From Lachnospiraceae bacterium (GTDB lineage: Bacteria > Bacillota > Clostridia > Lachnospirales > Lachnospiraceae): DNA of 48,521 nt. A program made the position numbers and the translations under genes. Within the stretch, counting starts at the first letter, position 1, and each line of letters begins with the position of its first letter. The stretch spans positions 1-48,521 of the forward strand of contig JAFYDI010000045.1 in assembly GCA_017544835.1 (NCBI GenBank). Direction: 5' to 3'. This document shows positions 34,135-42,725 of this stretch, in pieces. Under the pieces are notes generated by a model that worked only from the letters and a program-made list of their open reading frames with translations, searched no databases and was not told the origin of the DNA.

Positions 34135-34452
34135 ATGGAAGGTAAATTCAAGAAGTGGCAGAAAATATTGTTATGGGTAACATTTATCGCTATTTTGTTT
34201 ACGGCGGTCTTTAAGGGATTTAATCACACAGCAGAAATCGGTTCGGTTATAATGCTTTCTTTTGTGACGCTGTTATTCTTCGGAGTGTTATGTGTAGCAG
34301 CACTTTTCCCCGCAACTTGGCGTATGAGAGAAAAGTATAAGAGGAAAATAAAGGACCCGGCAAAGTTTCAGGAATTATATACCTGTTCGTTTGTAATTCT
34401 CAATGTGGTAATAAGTACTTTTTTCATCATTATGATGTGGAAAATACTGTAA
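34135..34452 (+). CDS. small three-TM membrane protein
   Basis: A 105-residue protein with three hydrophobic helices (about 8-27, 36-60, 82-105) and a basic loop WRMREKYKRKIKD between the second and third. No family recognised. GGGAGG lies seven bases before the ATG. It ends four bases from the end of the convergent LysR gene, so the two transcripts must overlap. Confidence 0.75.
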   Translation: MEGKFKKWQKILLWVTFIAILFTAVFKGFNHTAEIGSVIMLSFVTLLFFGVLCVAALFPATWRMREKYKRKIKDPAKFQELYTCSFVILNVVISTFFIIMMWKIL

Positions 34453-34456
34453 GGGT

Positions 34457-35338
34457 TTACGCCCCCACAATATCCTTGATATAGTCGATAAATGTCTCTT
34501 CGATGGTGGGAAGGGGATGACCTTTGCGCCAGACGAAGAGGTATTCGACGTTTTTGTTTTTGCCCGTGAGTTCTTTGGCGACCAAAGAAGCGCTCGGAAC
34601 ATAAGAAGTCTTAGGAAATATACTGATTCCGATGCCACGGCCGGAGAGAGCGGCGGCGTCGAGATAAGAATCCATTTCGCATACGATATTGGGTTCTTTT
34701 TTTGTGGCGCGAAACCACTTGTAGATGGTGTCGATGTCGGCTTTGCGGCTGGGCACGATAAGGGGCTCGTTAACTATGTCGGTGACATCAAGGGTGTCGC
34801 CGGGAAGTGAAGCGAGCGGGTGGTCGGAGCGCATGAGTACGGACATTTTTTCGGTGCCGACGGCAAAAGAATTAAGAAGCGACTGGTTGCAGGGCGCAGT
34901 GATAAAAGCCAGGCTGACGATACCGCTTAAAAGCTTTTCTGTCAGATCGTCGCTGTTACCGTCAAGGATACGGAAGCGCACCTTAGAATGCTTTTTCATG
35001 AATCCCGAAATCCATTCCGCCACGATATCGGGGGACATTCCTTCCGTGAGGCCGATGGTGATGGTACCGCCTAAGCCTTTTGTGAGCGCGAGGATTTCTT
35101 CTTCGGCTTTGTCCGCAAGATTGATGATTTCCTTGGCTCTTCGATAAAGAAGCTGCCCGGACTCGGTTAACATAAGTTGACGCTTGCCACGGATAAAAAG
35201 AGTAGTATTTAAATCATACTCAAGATTCTTAATCTGCGTACTTAAGGGCGGCTGGCTCATATTGAGCTTCTCGGCGGCGCGGGAAATGTTAAGTTCCTCG
35301 GCCACAGCCACAAAGTAGGAAAGAGAACGTAAATTCAT
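34457..35338 (-). CDS. LysR family transcriptional regulator, divergent from purA
   Basis: A 293-residue LysR protein: winged helix-turn-helix at 1-60 (MNLRSLSYFVAVAEELNISR, then AAEKLNMSQPPLSTQIKNLE) and effector domain from about 90. It is clearly related to the LysR at 6949 (same YF-AVAEE-N start, LTEG-SP, WISGF and PLI-PSR positions). Its promoter mirrors purA's across a 19-base inverted repeat. It may therefore regulate itself and purA, possibly in response to a purine-related compound; that is inference. GGAG stands before the ATG at 35338. Confidence 0.92.
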   Translation of the reverse strand: MNLRSLSYFVAVAEELNISRAAEKLNMSQPPLSTQIKNLEYDLNTTLFIRGKRQLMLTESGQLLYRRAKEIINLADKAEEEILALTKGLGGTITIGLTEGMSPDIVAEWISGFMKKHSKVRFRILDGNSDDLTEKLLSGIVSLAFITAPCNQSLLNSFAVGTEKMSVLMRSDHPLASLPGDTLDVTDIVNEPLIVPSRKADIDTIYKWFRATKKEPNIVCEMDSYLDAAALSGRGIGISIFPKTSYVPSASLVAKELTGKNKNVEYLFVWRKGHPLPTIEETFIDYIKDIVGA

Positions 35339-35352
35339 TAAGGCTCCTTATC

Positions 35353-35408
35353 ATACGAAAATCATATAGTAACACCTATATTATATGTATTTTATTTCTA
35401 ACGCGCAA
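35353..35408 (-). promoter_or_regulatory. promoter of the second LysR gene
   Basis: On the minus strand: -35 TTGCGC (35403-35408), 17 bases, -10 TATAAT (35380-35385). Downstream, ATAT-N7-GTAT lies at the same distance as the ATAC-N7-GTAT of the first LysR promoter (6910-6924), implying the same kind of autoregulatory site. Confidence 0.6.
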
Positions 35409-35429
35409 GCACATATAATATGGGTGTCA
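35370..35429 (+). promoter_or_regulatory. mirror-symmetric divergent promoter of lysR and purA
   Basis: TAACACCTATATTATATGT (35370-35388) is the reverse complement, with two changes, of ACATATAATATGGGTGTCA (35411-35429), spaced by 22 bases. Each arm contains a TATAAT -10, one for lysR and one (35414-35419) for purA. A regulator that recognises one arm should recognise both. A 5-bp hairpin (AGTGC/GCACT, 35435-35449) lies in the purA leader. Confidence 0.65.
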
Positions 35430-35486
35430 ACAAGAGTGCCGCGAGCACTTATGTATATGTAAAAGATAGTATCGGAGGATTATCTT

Positions 35487-36767
35487 ATGTCTAATTGTGC
35501 AGTAGTAGGAATTAACTGGGGCGATGAAGGTAAAGGCCGTATGGTAGACCTTCTCACCGAACAGTATGATATTGTAGTTCGTTTTCAGGGCGGCGGTAAC
35601 GCAGGACACACCGTTATCAACGATAAGGGTAAGTTCGCGCTTCACCTTCTTCCTTCGGGTATCTTAAGAGACGGCGTTGTTAACATCTTGGGTAACGGCG
35701 TTGCCATGGACCCCGAGAACCTTTTAAAAGAAATCGATGACGTCACCTCAAAGGGCGTTTCGGTTACTCCCGAGAATCTTAAGATAAGTGACAGAGCATC
35801 CCTTCTTTTGCCCTGGCACAGAGATATGGATGAGCTTGAAGAGAAGCGTCTTGCCGACAAGAAATTCGGCTCCACCAAGCAGGGTATAGCTCCCTTCTAC
35901 TCAGACAAGTATCAGAAGAAGACCATTCTTGCGGGCGAGTTATTCTATCCCGAAGAGCTCAAAGAACACTTAAAGGACTTAATGGAGTGGAAGAACTTAA
36001 CCCTTACCAAGATTTACGGCGCAGCTCCTTACACCGAGGAAATGCTTGATAAGTGGCTTAAGGACTACGCTGAGAAGATTAAGCCTTTCGTATGCGACAC
36101 AGGTTTGTTCCTTAAGGACGCTCAGAAGGCCGGCAAGCGTATCATGTTCGAGGCTCAGCTCGGTTCTCTTCGTGACCTTGATTACGGTATTCACCCTTAT
36201 ACAACTTCTTCCAACACCACCGCAGCTTATGCGCCCATCGGTTCAGGCTTCCCCGGTGCCAAGATTGAAGATGTTATCGGTGTTGTAAAGGCTTACTCCA
36301 CCTGCGTAGGCGAAGGCCCCTTCGTATGTGAAATGTTCGGCGCTCCCGCAGATGAATTGAGAGAAGCAGGCGGAGAGTACGGTGCCAAGACCGGTCGTCC
36401 CCGTCGAGTAGGTGCTCTTGATATCGTTGCTACCCGTTACGGTGTAGAGGTTCAGGCAGCTACCGAGATTGCGCTTACCAAGCTTGATGTGTTAAGCTAT
36501 ATGGACAAGATTCCCGTATGCATCCACTACATTGTAAACGGTGAGAAGACCGACAGATTCCCCTTCCCCACCGCACTTAAGGATGCCAAGCCCGTTATCG
36601 TATACTTCGACGGTTGGAAGTGCGATATTTCCAAGATTAAGACCTGGGAAGAGTTACCCGAACAGGCTCGCAAGTACGTAGAATTCATTGAAAAAGAAAT
36701 CGAGTGCCCCATCACCTACGTTTCCGTAGGAGCTGAGCGTGACAGCATTATCAGAAGAAATAAATAA
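35487..36767 (+). CDS. purA: adenylosuccinate synthetase
   Basis: A 426-residue enzyme that joins IMP and aspartate with GTP to give adenylosuccinate, the first step from IMP to AMP. The N terminus has the phosphate loop NWGDEGKGRMVDLL with catalytic Asp/His nearby and FQGGGNAGHTV. The IMP-binding and base-recognition segments (e.g. TSSNTTAAYAPIGSG, GAKTGRPRRVGALD) are present. Full length for the family. GGAGG lies before the ATG. First gene of the purine operon purA-purC-purB-guaA; gaps to the following genes are 11 to 40 bases. Confidence 0.97.
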   Translation: MSNCAVVGINWGDEGKGRMVDLLTEQYDIVVRFQGGGNAGHTVINDKGKFALHLLPSGILRDGVVNILGNGVAMDPENLLKEIDDVTSKGVSVTPENLKISDRASLLLPWHRDMDELEEKRLADKKFGSTKQGIAPFYSDKYQKKTILAGELFYPEELKEHLKDLMEWKNLTLTKIYGAAPYTEEMLDKWLKDYAEKIKPFVCDTGLFLKDAQKAGKRIMFEAQLGSLRDLDYGIHPYTTSSNTTAAYAPIGSGFPGAKIEDVIGVVKAYSTCVGEGPFVCEMFGAPADELREAGGEYGAKTGRPRRVGALDIVATRYGVEVQAATEIALTKLDVLSYMDKIPVCIHYIVNGEKTDRFPFPTALKDAKPVIVYFDGWKCDISKIKTWEELPEQARKYVEFIEKEIECPITYVSVGAERDSIIRRNK

Positions 36768-36806
36768 TTAGCTAAAAGCGTTTATAATCTATAAAGGAGA
36801 GTGCAC

Positions 36807-37676
36807 ATGAAAGAGTACAGCCCCATCGCAAGCGGCAAGGTAAGAGAGATCTACGATCTCGGCGATAACCTCGTGTTATACGCAACAGACAGAATCAGTT
36901 GTTTTGACGTTATTCTTAACAACACCGTGGTTAATAAGGGAAAAGTTCTTACTCAGATGTCCAAGTTCTGGTTCGATATGACCAAGGACGTTGTCAAGAA
37001 TCACATGATTTCTGTCGATGCCAAGGATTTTCCGGAATTCTTCAGACAGGAGAAATTTGAGGGAAGGGTTATGCTTTGTAAGAAGCTTAAGATGATTCCC
37101 GTTGAGTGTATCGTAAGAGGATACCTTTCGGGTTCCGGCTGGGCAAGCTACCAGAAGGATCAGACCGTATGCGGAATTAAACTTCCCGCAGGATTGCAAG
37201 AATCCGACAAGCTTCCCGAGATTATCTTTACACCTTCCACCAAGGCTGAAATCGGCGACCACGACGAGAACATTTCTTATGAACAGTCCGTTGATTACCT
37301 TGAGAAGCGCTATCCCGGAAAGGGAGCAGAGTACGCTTCAAAGATTCGCGATTACTCAATTGCCATCTACAAGAAAGCAAGTGAGTACGCTTATGAGCGC
37401 GGCATCATCATTGCCGACACCAAGTTTGAATTCGGTATCGATGAGAACGGCGACATTGTAGTGGCTGACGAGATGCTTACTCCCGATTCTTCAAGATTCT
37501 GGTCTAAGGACGCTTATGAACCCGGTCACGGACAGCCTTCTTTTGACAAGCAGTTTGCAAGAGACTGGCTTAAGAGTCACGACCACGACTGGACACTTCC
37601 TCAGGACGTAGTGGACAAGACCATTGCAATTTACCTTAAAGGATACTCAATGCTTACAGGAACAGAGCTTAAATAA
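36807..37676 (+). CDS. purC: phosphoribosylaminoimidazole-succinocarboxamide synthase
   Basis: A 289-residue SAICAR synthetase, joining CAIR and aspartate with ATP in the purine pathway. Signatures GKVREIYDLGDNLVLYATDR at the start, VECIVRGYLSGSGW and VADEMLTPDSSRFW are clear. It belongs to the longer (about 290-residue) form of PurC rather than the 235-residue form common in bacilli. AAAGGAGA (36793-36800) decides the ATG at 36807 over an in-frame GTG at 36801. A TATAAT in the 40-base gap before it (36783-36788) lacks a good -35, so an internal promoter is uncertain. Confidence 0.96.
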   Translation: MKEYSPIASGKVREIYDLGDNLVLYATDRISCFDVILNNTVVNKGKVLTQMSKFWFDMTKDVVKNHMISVDAKDFPEFFRQEKFEGRVMLCKKLKMIPVECIVRGYLSGSGWASYQKDQTVCGIKLPAGLQESDKLPEIIFTPSTKAEIGDHDENISYEQSVDYLEKRYPGKGAEYASKIRDYSIAIYKKASEYAYERGIIIADTKFEFGIDENGDIVVADEMLTPDSSRFWSKDAYEPGHGQPSFDKQFARDWLKSHDHDWTLPQDVVDKTIAIYLKGYSMLTGTELK

Positions 37677-37687
37677 GGAGAAGATTG

Positions 37688-39142
37688 ATGAGCGACACTT
37701 CCAGATATATCAGCCCTTTTTCGGAGAGATATGCTTCGGCTGAGATGCAGTACATTTTCAGCCAGGACAAGAAATTTTCCACCTGGAGAAAGTTATGGAT
37801 TGCACTTGCCGAGACTGAAATGGAACTTGGACTTTCTCAGGATGGTAAGCCTGTCATCACTCAGGAAATGATTGATGAAATGAAGGCCCATGTTGACGAC
37901 ATTAACTACGATGTGGCAAGAGAGCGTGAGAAAGAAGTACGTCACGACGTTATGAGCCATGTCTATGCTTTCGGATGCCAGTGCCCCAAGGCTGCGGGTA
38001 TTATCCACCTTGGCGCCACAAGCTGCTACGTAGGCGACAATACAGACATTATTATCATGCGCGATGCGTTAAGACTTGTGCGTAAGAAACTCATTAACGT
38101 TATTGCGAAGCTTTCTTCTTTTGCAGAAGAATACAAGGACCTTCCCACACTTGCATTCACACACTTCCAGCCCGCTCAGCCTACTACAGTCGGCAAGCGT
38201 GCGACTTTGTGGATTAATGAGTTTGTAATGGATTTGGCTGACCTTGACTATGTGCTTGGCTCACTTAAACTTCTCGGATGCAAGGGTACCACCGGTACGC
38301 AGGCTTCTTTCAAGGAGTTATTCAACAACAATCAGGAGATTCTTAACAAAATCGATCCCATGATTGCTGCCAAGATGGACTTTGAGGCTTGCTATCCCGT
38401 ATCGGGTCAGACTTATTCAAGAAAAGTAGATACAAGAGTTATGAACGTAGTTGCAGGCATTGCGGCTTCCGCTCATAAGATGTCCAACGACATCAGACTC
38501 TTACAGCACCTTAAAGAAGTGGAAGAGCCTTTTGAGAAGAATCAGATCGGTTCATCGGCTATGGCTTACAAGCGTAATCCCATGCGTTCCGAGAGAATTG
38601 CTTCTTTGTCCAGATACATTATCTGCGACGCGCTCAATCCTGCCATTACTTCAGCTACACAGTGGTTTGAGAGAACGCTTGATGACTCCGCCAACAAGCG
38701 TATATCCGTTGCCGAGGGCTTCCTTGCTCTTGACGGTGTGCTTGATATCTGCGTGAATGTAGCAGACGGTTTAGTGGTTAATGATAAAGTTATCTACAAG
38801 CACATCATGAGCGAGCTTCCTTTCATGATTACCGAGAACGTTATGATGGATGCCGTTAAAGCAGGCGGTAATCGTCAGGAACTTCATGAAGAGATCAGAA
38901 AGCTCAGCATGCAGGCAGGCGCTCATGTGAAGAAAGAAGGTAAGGAGAATAACCTTCTTAAGCTTATCGCAGAGAGCGATGCATTTAACCTGACACTTGA
39001 AGAGTTAAACGGATTCATGAATCCCATCGATTATGTGGGAAGATCCGTCGAGCAGGTTGATGCTTACTTAAGAGACGTTATTAAGCCTATACTGGATGAG
39101 AACAAGGACTTGCTTGGCTTGTCCGTAACTTTAAAAGTTTGA
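37688..39142 (+). CDS. purB: adenylosuccinate lyase
   Basis: A 484-residue lyase of the fumarase/aspartase superfamily. It acts twice in purine synthesis: on SAICAR, product of PurC, and on adenylosuccinate, product of PurA. The superfamily signature GSSAMAYKRNPMRSERI lies at about residues 281-297, and HDVMSHVYAF and the catalytic-His region TLAFTHFQPAQPTTVGKR precede it. AAGGAG overlaps the purC stop codon and places the ATG at 37688. Position directly after purC fits the pathway order. Confidence 0.96.
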   Translation: MSDTSRYISPFSERYASAEMQYIFSQDKKFSTWRKLWIALAETEMELGLSQDGKPVITQEMIDEMKAHVDDINYDVAREREKEVRHDVMSHVYAFGCQCPKAAGIIHLGATSCYVGDNTDIIIMRDALRLVRKKLINVIAKLSSFAEEYKDLPTLAFTHFQPAQPTTVGKRATLWINEFVMDLADLDYVLGSLKLLGCKGTTGTQASFKELFNNNQEILNKIDPMIAAKMDFEACYPVSGQTYSRKVDTRVMNVVAGIAASAHKMSNDIRLLQHLKEVEEPFEKNQIGSSAMAYKRNPMRSERIASLSRYIICDALNPAITSATQWFERTLDDSANKRISVAEGFLALDGVLDICVNVADGLVVNDKVIYKHIMSELPFMITENVMMDAVKAGGNRQELHEEIRKLSMQAGAHVKKEGKENNLLKLIAESDAFNLTLEELNGFMNPIDYVGRSVEQVDAYLRDVIKPILDENKDLLGLSVTLKV

Positions 39143-39156
39143 TTTGAGGATAATTT

Positions 39157-40698
39157 ATGAATCAGGAACTGATTATTGTTTTGGATTTCGGTGGTCAGTA
39201 CAATCAGCTGATTGCCAGACGTGTGCGTGAGTGCAATGTCTACGCTGAGGTTAAGCCTTACACCATGGCGCTTTCCGAGATTGAGAAGATGGCTCCCAAG
39301 GGTATCATCTTTACCGGCGGCCCCAACAGCGTATACGATGAATCATCGCCTCACTATGACAAGAAGATTTTTGAACTCGGCATCCCGATTCTCGGTATTT
39401 GCTACGGTTCACAGCTTATGGCATATACCCTCGGCGGCGAGGTTAAGACAGCGCCTGTCAGTGAGTATGGTCATACCGAGATTGAGCTTGATAAGAGTTC
39501 GGCACTGTTCTTAGGAATTGAAGAGAATACCAATGTGTGGATGAGCCACACAGACTATATTGCGGCCGTACCCGAAGGATTCAAGGTTACCGCACACTCT
39601 TCCGTATGCCCTGTGGCTGCCATGGAAGATGCTTCCCGCAAACTTTACGCTACGCAGTTCCACCCCGAGGTTATGCATACCGAGCGCGGTAAGGAAATGA
39701 TTTCCAATTTCGTATACAAGGTATGCGGATGCAAGGGCGACTGGACCATGGATTCATTCGTTGAGAGCAAGATTCGCGAGATTCGTGAGACAGTCGGTAA
39801 CGGCAAGGTGCTTTGTGCTTTGTCGGGTGGCGTGGATTCGTCCGTTGCGGCAGTACTTATGTCCAAGGCTGTCGGCAAGAATCTTACCTGTGTATTCGTA
39901 GACCACGGTCTTCTTCGTAAGAACGAGGGTGACGAGGTTGAAGCGGTATTCGGCGCCAAGGGTGATTATGAACTTAACTTTGTACGCGTCAACGCTCAGG
40001 AGCGTTTCTATGAGAAGCTTGCAGGCGTGACCGAGCCCGAAAAGAAGCGTAAGATTATCGGCGAAGAGTTCATCCGTGTATTTGAAGAAGAAGCCAAGAA
40101 GATTGGCGCGGTAGACTTCCTGGTACAGGGTACCATTTATCCCGATGTTATCGAGTCGGGTCTTGGCAAGTCCGCTGTTATTAAGTCACATCACAACGTG
40201 GGAGGACTTCCCGACTGCGTTGATTTCAAACAGATTATTGAGCCGCTTCGCCTTCTTTTTAAGGACGAGGTTCGTAAGGCCGGTTTGGAGCTCGGACTTC
40301 CCGAGTACCTTGTAAACCGTCAGCCTTTCCCGGGACCCGGCCTTGGCGTGCGTATCGTCGGTGAGGTTACTGCCGAGAAGGTTCGTATCGTGCAGGATGC
40401 CGATTACATCTTCCGTGCCGAGCTTGAAAAAGCCGGCATTGCCAAGAATTTCGGCCAGTACTTTGCGGCACTTTCCAATATGCGTTCCGTCGGAGTAATG
40501 GGCGACTTCCGTACTTACGATTACGCAGTAGTACTTCGCTCCGTCAATACCAGCGACTTCATGACTGCCGAATGCAGCAACATTCCTTTCGAGGTACTTC
40601 AGACTTGCATGAATCGCATTATCAATGAGGTTAAAGGCGTTAACCGCGTAATGTTCGATCTTACGAGTAAGCCTCCGGGTACCATAGAGCTTGAATAA
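39157..40698 (+). CDS. guaA: GMP synthase (glutamine-hydrolysing)
   Basis: A 513-residue enzyme that converts XMP to GMP using ATP and glutamine. The N-terminal class I glutaminase has its catalytic Cys82 in [13 protein letters not shown] and the His/Glu pair in [13 protein letters not shown]; the ATP pyrophosphatase loop is [20 protein letters not shown] (about 224-243), and the dimerisation domain ends in [13 protein letters not shown] and PPGTIELE. Complete. It closes an operon that yields both AMP (via PurA/PurB) and GMP. Followed by a strong terminator. Confidence 0.97.
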   Translation: MNQELIIVLDFGGQYNQLIARRVRECNVYAEVKPYTMALSEIEKMAPKGIIFTGGPNSVYDESSPHYDKKIFELGIPILGICYGSQLMAYTLGGEVKTAPVSEYGHTEIELDKSSALFLGIEENTNVWMSHTDYIAAVPEGFKVTAHSSVCPVAAMEDASRKLYATQFHPEVMHTERGKEMISNFVYKVCGCKGDWTMDSFVESKIREIRETVGNGKVLCALSGGVDSSVAAVLMSKAVGKNLTCVFVDHGLLRKNEGDEVEAVFGAKGDYELNFVRVNAQERFYEKLAGVTEPEKKRKIIGEEFIRVFEEEAKKIGAVDFLVQGTIYPDVIESGLGKSAVIKSHHNVGGLPDCVDFKQIIEPLRLLFKDEVRKAGLELGLPEYLVNRQPFPGPGLGVRIVGEVTAEKVRIVQDADYIFRAELEKAGIAKNFGQYFAALSNMRSVGVMGDFRTYDYAVVLRSVNTSDFMTAECSNIPFEVLQTCMNRIINEVKGVNRVMFDLTSKPPGTIELE

Positions 40699-40760
40699 CA
40701 CATTTGTGTCCCCGGACAAGCTTAAATACCCTCAAAACCGTCAATTCTGACAAACTTATA

Positions 40761-40795
40761 AACCTTGTAACCCTAAAACGGTTGCAAGGTTTTTT
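40761..40795 (+). terminator. terminator of the purine operon
   Basis: AACCTTGTAACC (40761-40772) pairs with GGTTGCAAGGTT (40780-40791) with one wobble, then a T run. An outer inverted repeat CCCGGACAA/TTGTCCGGG (40711-40719 and 40800-40808) encloses it. Confidence 0.88.
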
Positions 40796-40834
40796 GTGTT
40801 TGTCCGGGCATATTTCCAATTGTTAGAGGCCACG

Positions 40835-40864
40835 TTGTTTTTCCTACGTATTACATGGTATAAT
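40835..40864 (+). promoter_or_regulatory. promoter of the GT-C-like gene
   Basis: -35 TTGTTT (40835-40840), 18-base spacer, -10 TATAAT (40859-40864). AAGGAG (40880-40885) sets the ATG at 40893, seven bases on, rather than the in-frame GTG at 40890. Confidence 0.6.
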
Positions 40865-40892
40865 CACAATCGGTGTAGTAAGGAGTTTTGTG

Positions 40893-42539
40893 ATGAAACA
40901 GTGGATAAAAGATAATAAAATTAAAGCATTGGCGGCGTTCATTTTACTTATAGGAATTATAACGAGATGTATTCAATTTGGTCGGATACCTTCCGGTGTG
41001 AACCAGGATGAAGCAATGGGGGCTGTGGATGCTTTAGCTATTGCTACCTATGGAACAGACCGATTTGGAGTGTACCATCCTGTTCATCTTCAAGCATGGA
41101 GAGTCGGACAAATGAGTGCCGGTTTAAGTTATCTTCAAGCACTGTGTATTAAACTATTTGGATTTTCAACGGCAACCATTCGTCTGCCATTACTTATTGT
41201 AAGCAGTATCTCACTTTTGTTGATGTTCTTTATCGGGAAGAAAATAAAAGATGAGAAAATGGGGCTTATTTTACTGGCACTTAGTGTAATTAATCCTTGG
41301 CATTTCATGCAAAGCAGGTGGGCTATGGATTGCAATTTGTTCCCGCATGTCTTTTTGATGGGGCTTACGGCTATGCTTTACGGATTGGATTCTTTCCCGC
41401 TTCTTCTGCTTAGTATGGTATTTTTTGGATTGACGTTCTATTGCTATGGGATTGCTGTATATTCTGTGCCGGTCTTTTTGTTGCTTTGTGCGATTTGGCT
41501 TTTGCGGAAAAAGAAGATTAGTCCGGGAAAACTGATTTCCTGTGTGGCGGTTTTTCTGATTACGGCAATGCCCGAGATTCTGGTGATGTGGATTAACTTT
41601 CGCAAACTGGATACCGTTTATACGCCGCTTTTTACTCTTCAATATTTCTCGGAAAGTGTCAGAAGTAATGATATTTTGTTTATGAACTTTTCTTTGGAGG
41701 GTTTGTTGCACAATCTGAAAAGTATGATAGAAGTTGCATTTTTGCAAGTTCCCGGTGCGGCATATAATGCTCCCCCACAGTTTGGACCAAGTTATCATAT
41801 TTCCATAGTTTTTGAAGTGATTGGACTGATTTATTTAGTAAGCATGTTGGTGAAACAAGACAAAAGCATCGACAAATGGCCGTATTTTCTTGTGCTATCT
41901 TATTTTGTGACATGCTTGTGGCTTGGTGCCATTACTCGGGACGTCAATGTCAATCGAATAAATCTGATTTTCCCGGTTTTATTGATTCTTACAGCCTACG
42001 GAATCGTATGTACGGTCAATCTGGCTACAAATATTATCCCTACGAAGGTTGGAACCGGGCGTATTATAGGAGCCGGGATAGCGATTGGATATGCAATGTT
42101 GGCCGCGTGGTTCCTGCGTTACTACTATTTTGTCTTTGATGAAAAAGTCGGTAATTCTGCTTATTTTGCCGAGTATGTTGAGGCAATAAAGAAAGCGGAT
42201 TCATATGAGGAATATGATACGGTGTTTGTAAGTGGCTTTACCGGATATAAGGCTGATGTGAAAATATCAGAGATTCTTACTAATTATATTTGCAAGCACG
42301 ATGCTCACTATCTGCAAGGACTGACAAACATCTCCAATGGACGCTCGCTTCTTCCTTATCAGGAACGATATCATTATTTCTACAGCTGGGATGTGAAGGA
42401 AAATGAGCTGCTTGCAGAAGTAGCGCCCAAGGAGAGCATTTGGGTTGTCCATCGAAATGAACTGGATTTGATAGAAGGAGATTTTAATATAGTGGGAGAA
42501 TCCGGAGATGAGTTTGTGCTGCTTTCTCCGGTGGAATAA
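40893..42539 (+). CDS. GT-C glycosyltransferase-like membrane protein (GT39/ArnT type)
   Basis: A 548-residue membrane protein with about eleven helices and a soluble C terminus of about 125 residues. The first extracytoplasmic loop has PSGVNQDEAMGAVDALAIAT; the Asp-Glu pair matches the catalytic acidic position of PMT/GT39 and ArnT-like transferases, which move sugars from lipid carriers. The rest of the loop ends in helix-rich segments such as INPWHFMQSRWAMD. Codon use is more A/T-rich and T-rich than in the purine genes beside it, and it is bounded by terminators, so lateral acquisition is likely. Acceptor unknown. Similar in type to the 8771 gene. Confidence 0.78.
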   Translation: MKQWIKDNKIKALAAFILLIGIITRCIQFGRIPSGVNQDEAMGAVDALAIATYGTDRFGVYHPVHLQAWRVGQMSAGLSYLQALCIKLFGFSTATIRLPLLIVSSISLLLMFFIGKKIKDEKMGLILLALSVINPWHFMQSRWAMDCNLFPHVFLMGLTAMLYGLDSFPLLLLSMVFFGLTFYCYGIAVYSVPVFLLLCAIWLLRKKKISPGKLISCVAVFLITAMPEILVMWINFRKLDTVYTPLFTLQYFSESVRSNDILFMNFSLEGLLHNLKSMIEVAFLQVPGAAYNAPPQFGPSYHISIVFEVIGLIYLVSMLVKQDKSIDKWPYFLVLSYFVTCLWLGAITRDVNVNRINLIFPVLLILTAYGIVCTVNLATNIIPTKVGTGRIIGAGIAIGYAMLAAWFLRYYYFVFDEKVGNSAYFAEYVEAIKKADSYEEYDTVFVSGFTGYKADVKISEILTNYICKHDAHYLQGLTNISNGRSLLPYQERYHYFYSWDVKENELLAEVAPKESIWVVHRNELDLIEGDFNIVGESGDEFVLLSPVE

Positions 42540-42605
42540 TTGTCCCGGGTCAATGAGAAGTTCACAGATAGCGGGAGCCATAGAATTAGAATAAACAAAC
42601 ATTAG

Positions 42606-42642
42606 AAGCCACAGTGATCTTTCACTGTGGCTTTTACTTTTT
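42606..42642 (+). terminator. intrinsic terminator after the GT-C gene
   Basis: A perfect 12-bp stem (AAGCCACAGTGA at 42606-42617 with TCACTGTGGCTT at 42622-42633, loop TCTT) followed by TTTACTTTTT. Confidence 0.92.
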
Positions 42643-42725
42643 CACTAAGTGAAGCGTTAATCAAGATTTAACTCTTTTGCGTTATGTTTAATTGTGTGTA
42701 AGCTTTTCTTTGAAAGGGGAAAAAT

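Noticed and set aside
40186-40719. Minus-strand open frame of 177 codons opposite guaA
   Set aside because: Shadow of a certain gene; no start signals and no family resemblance.
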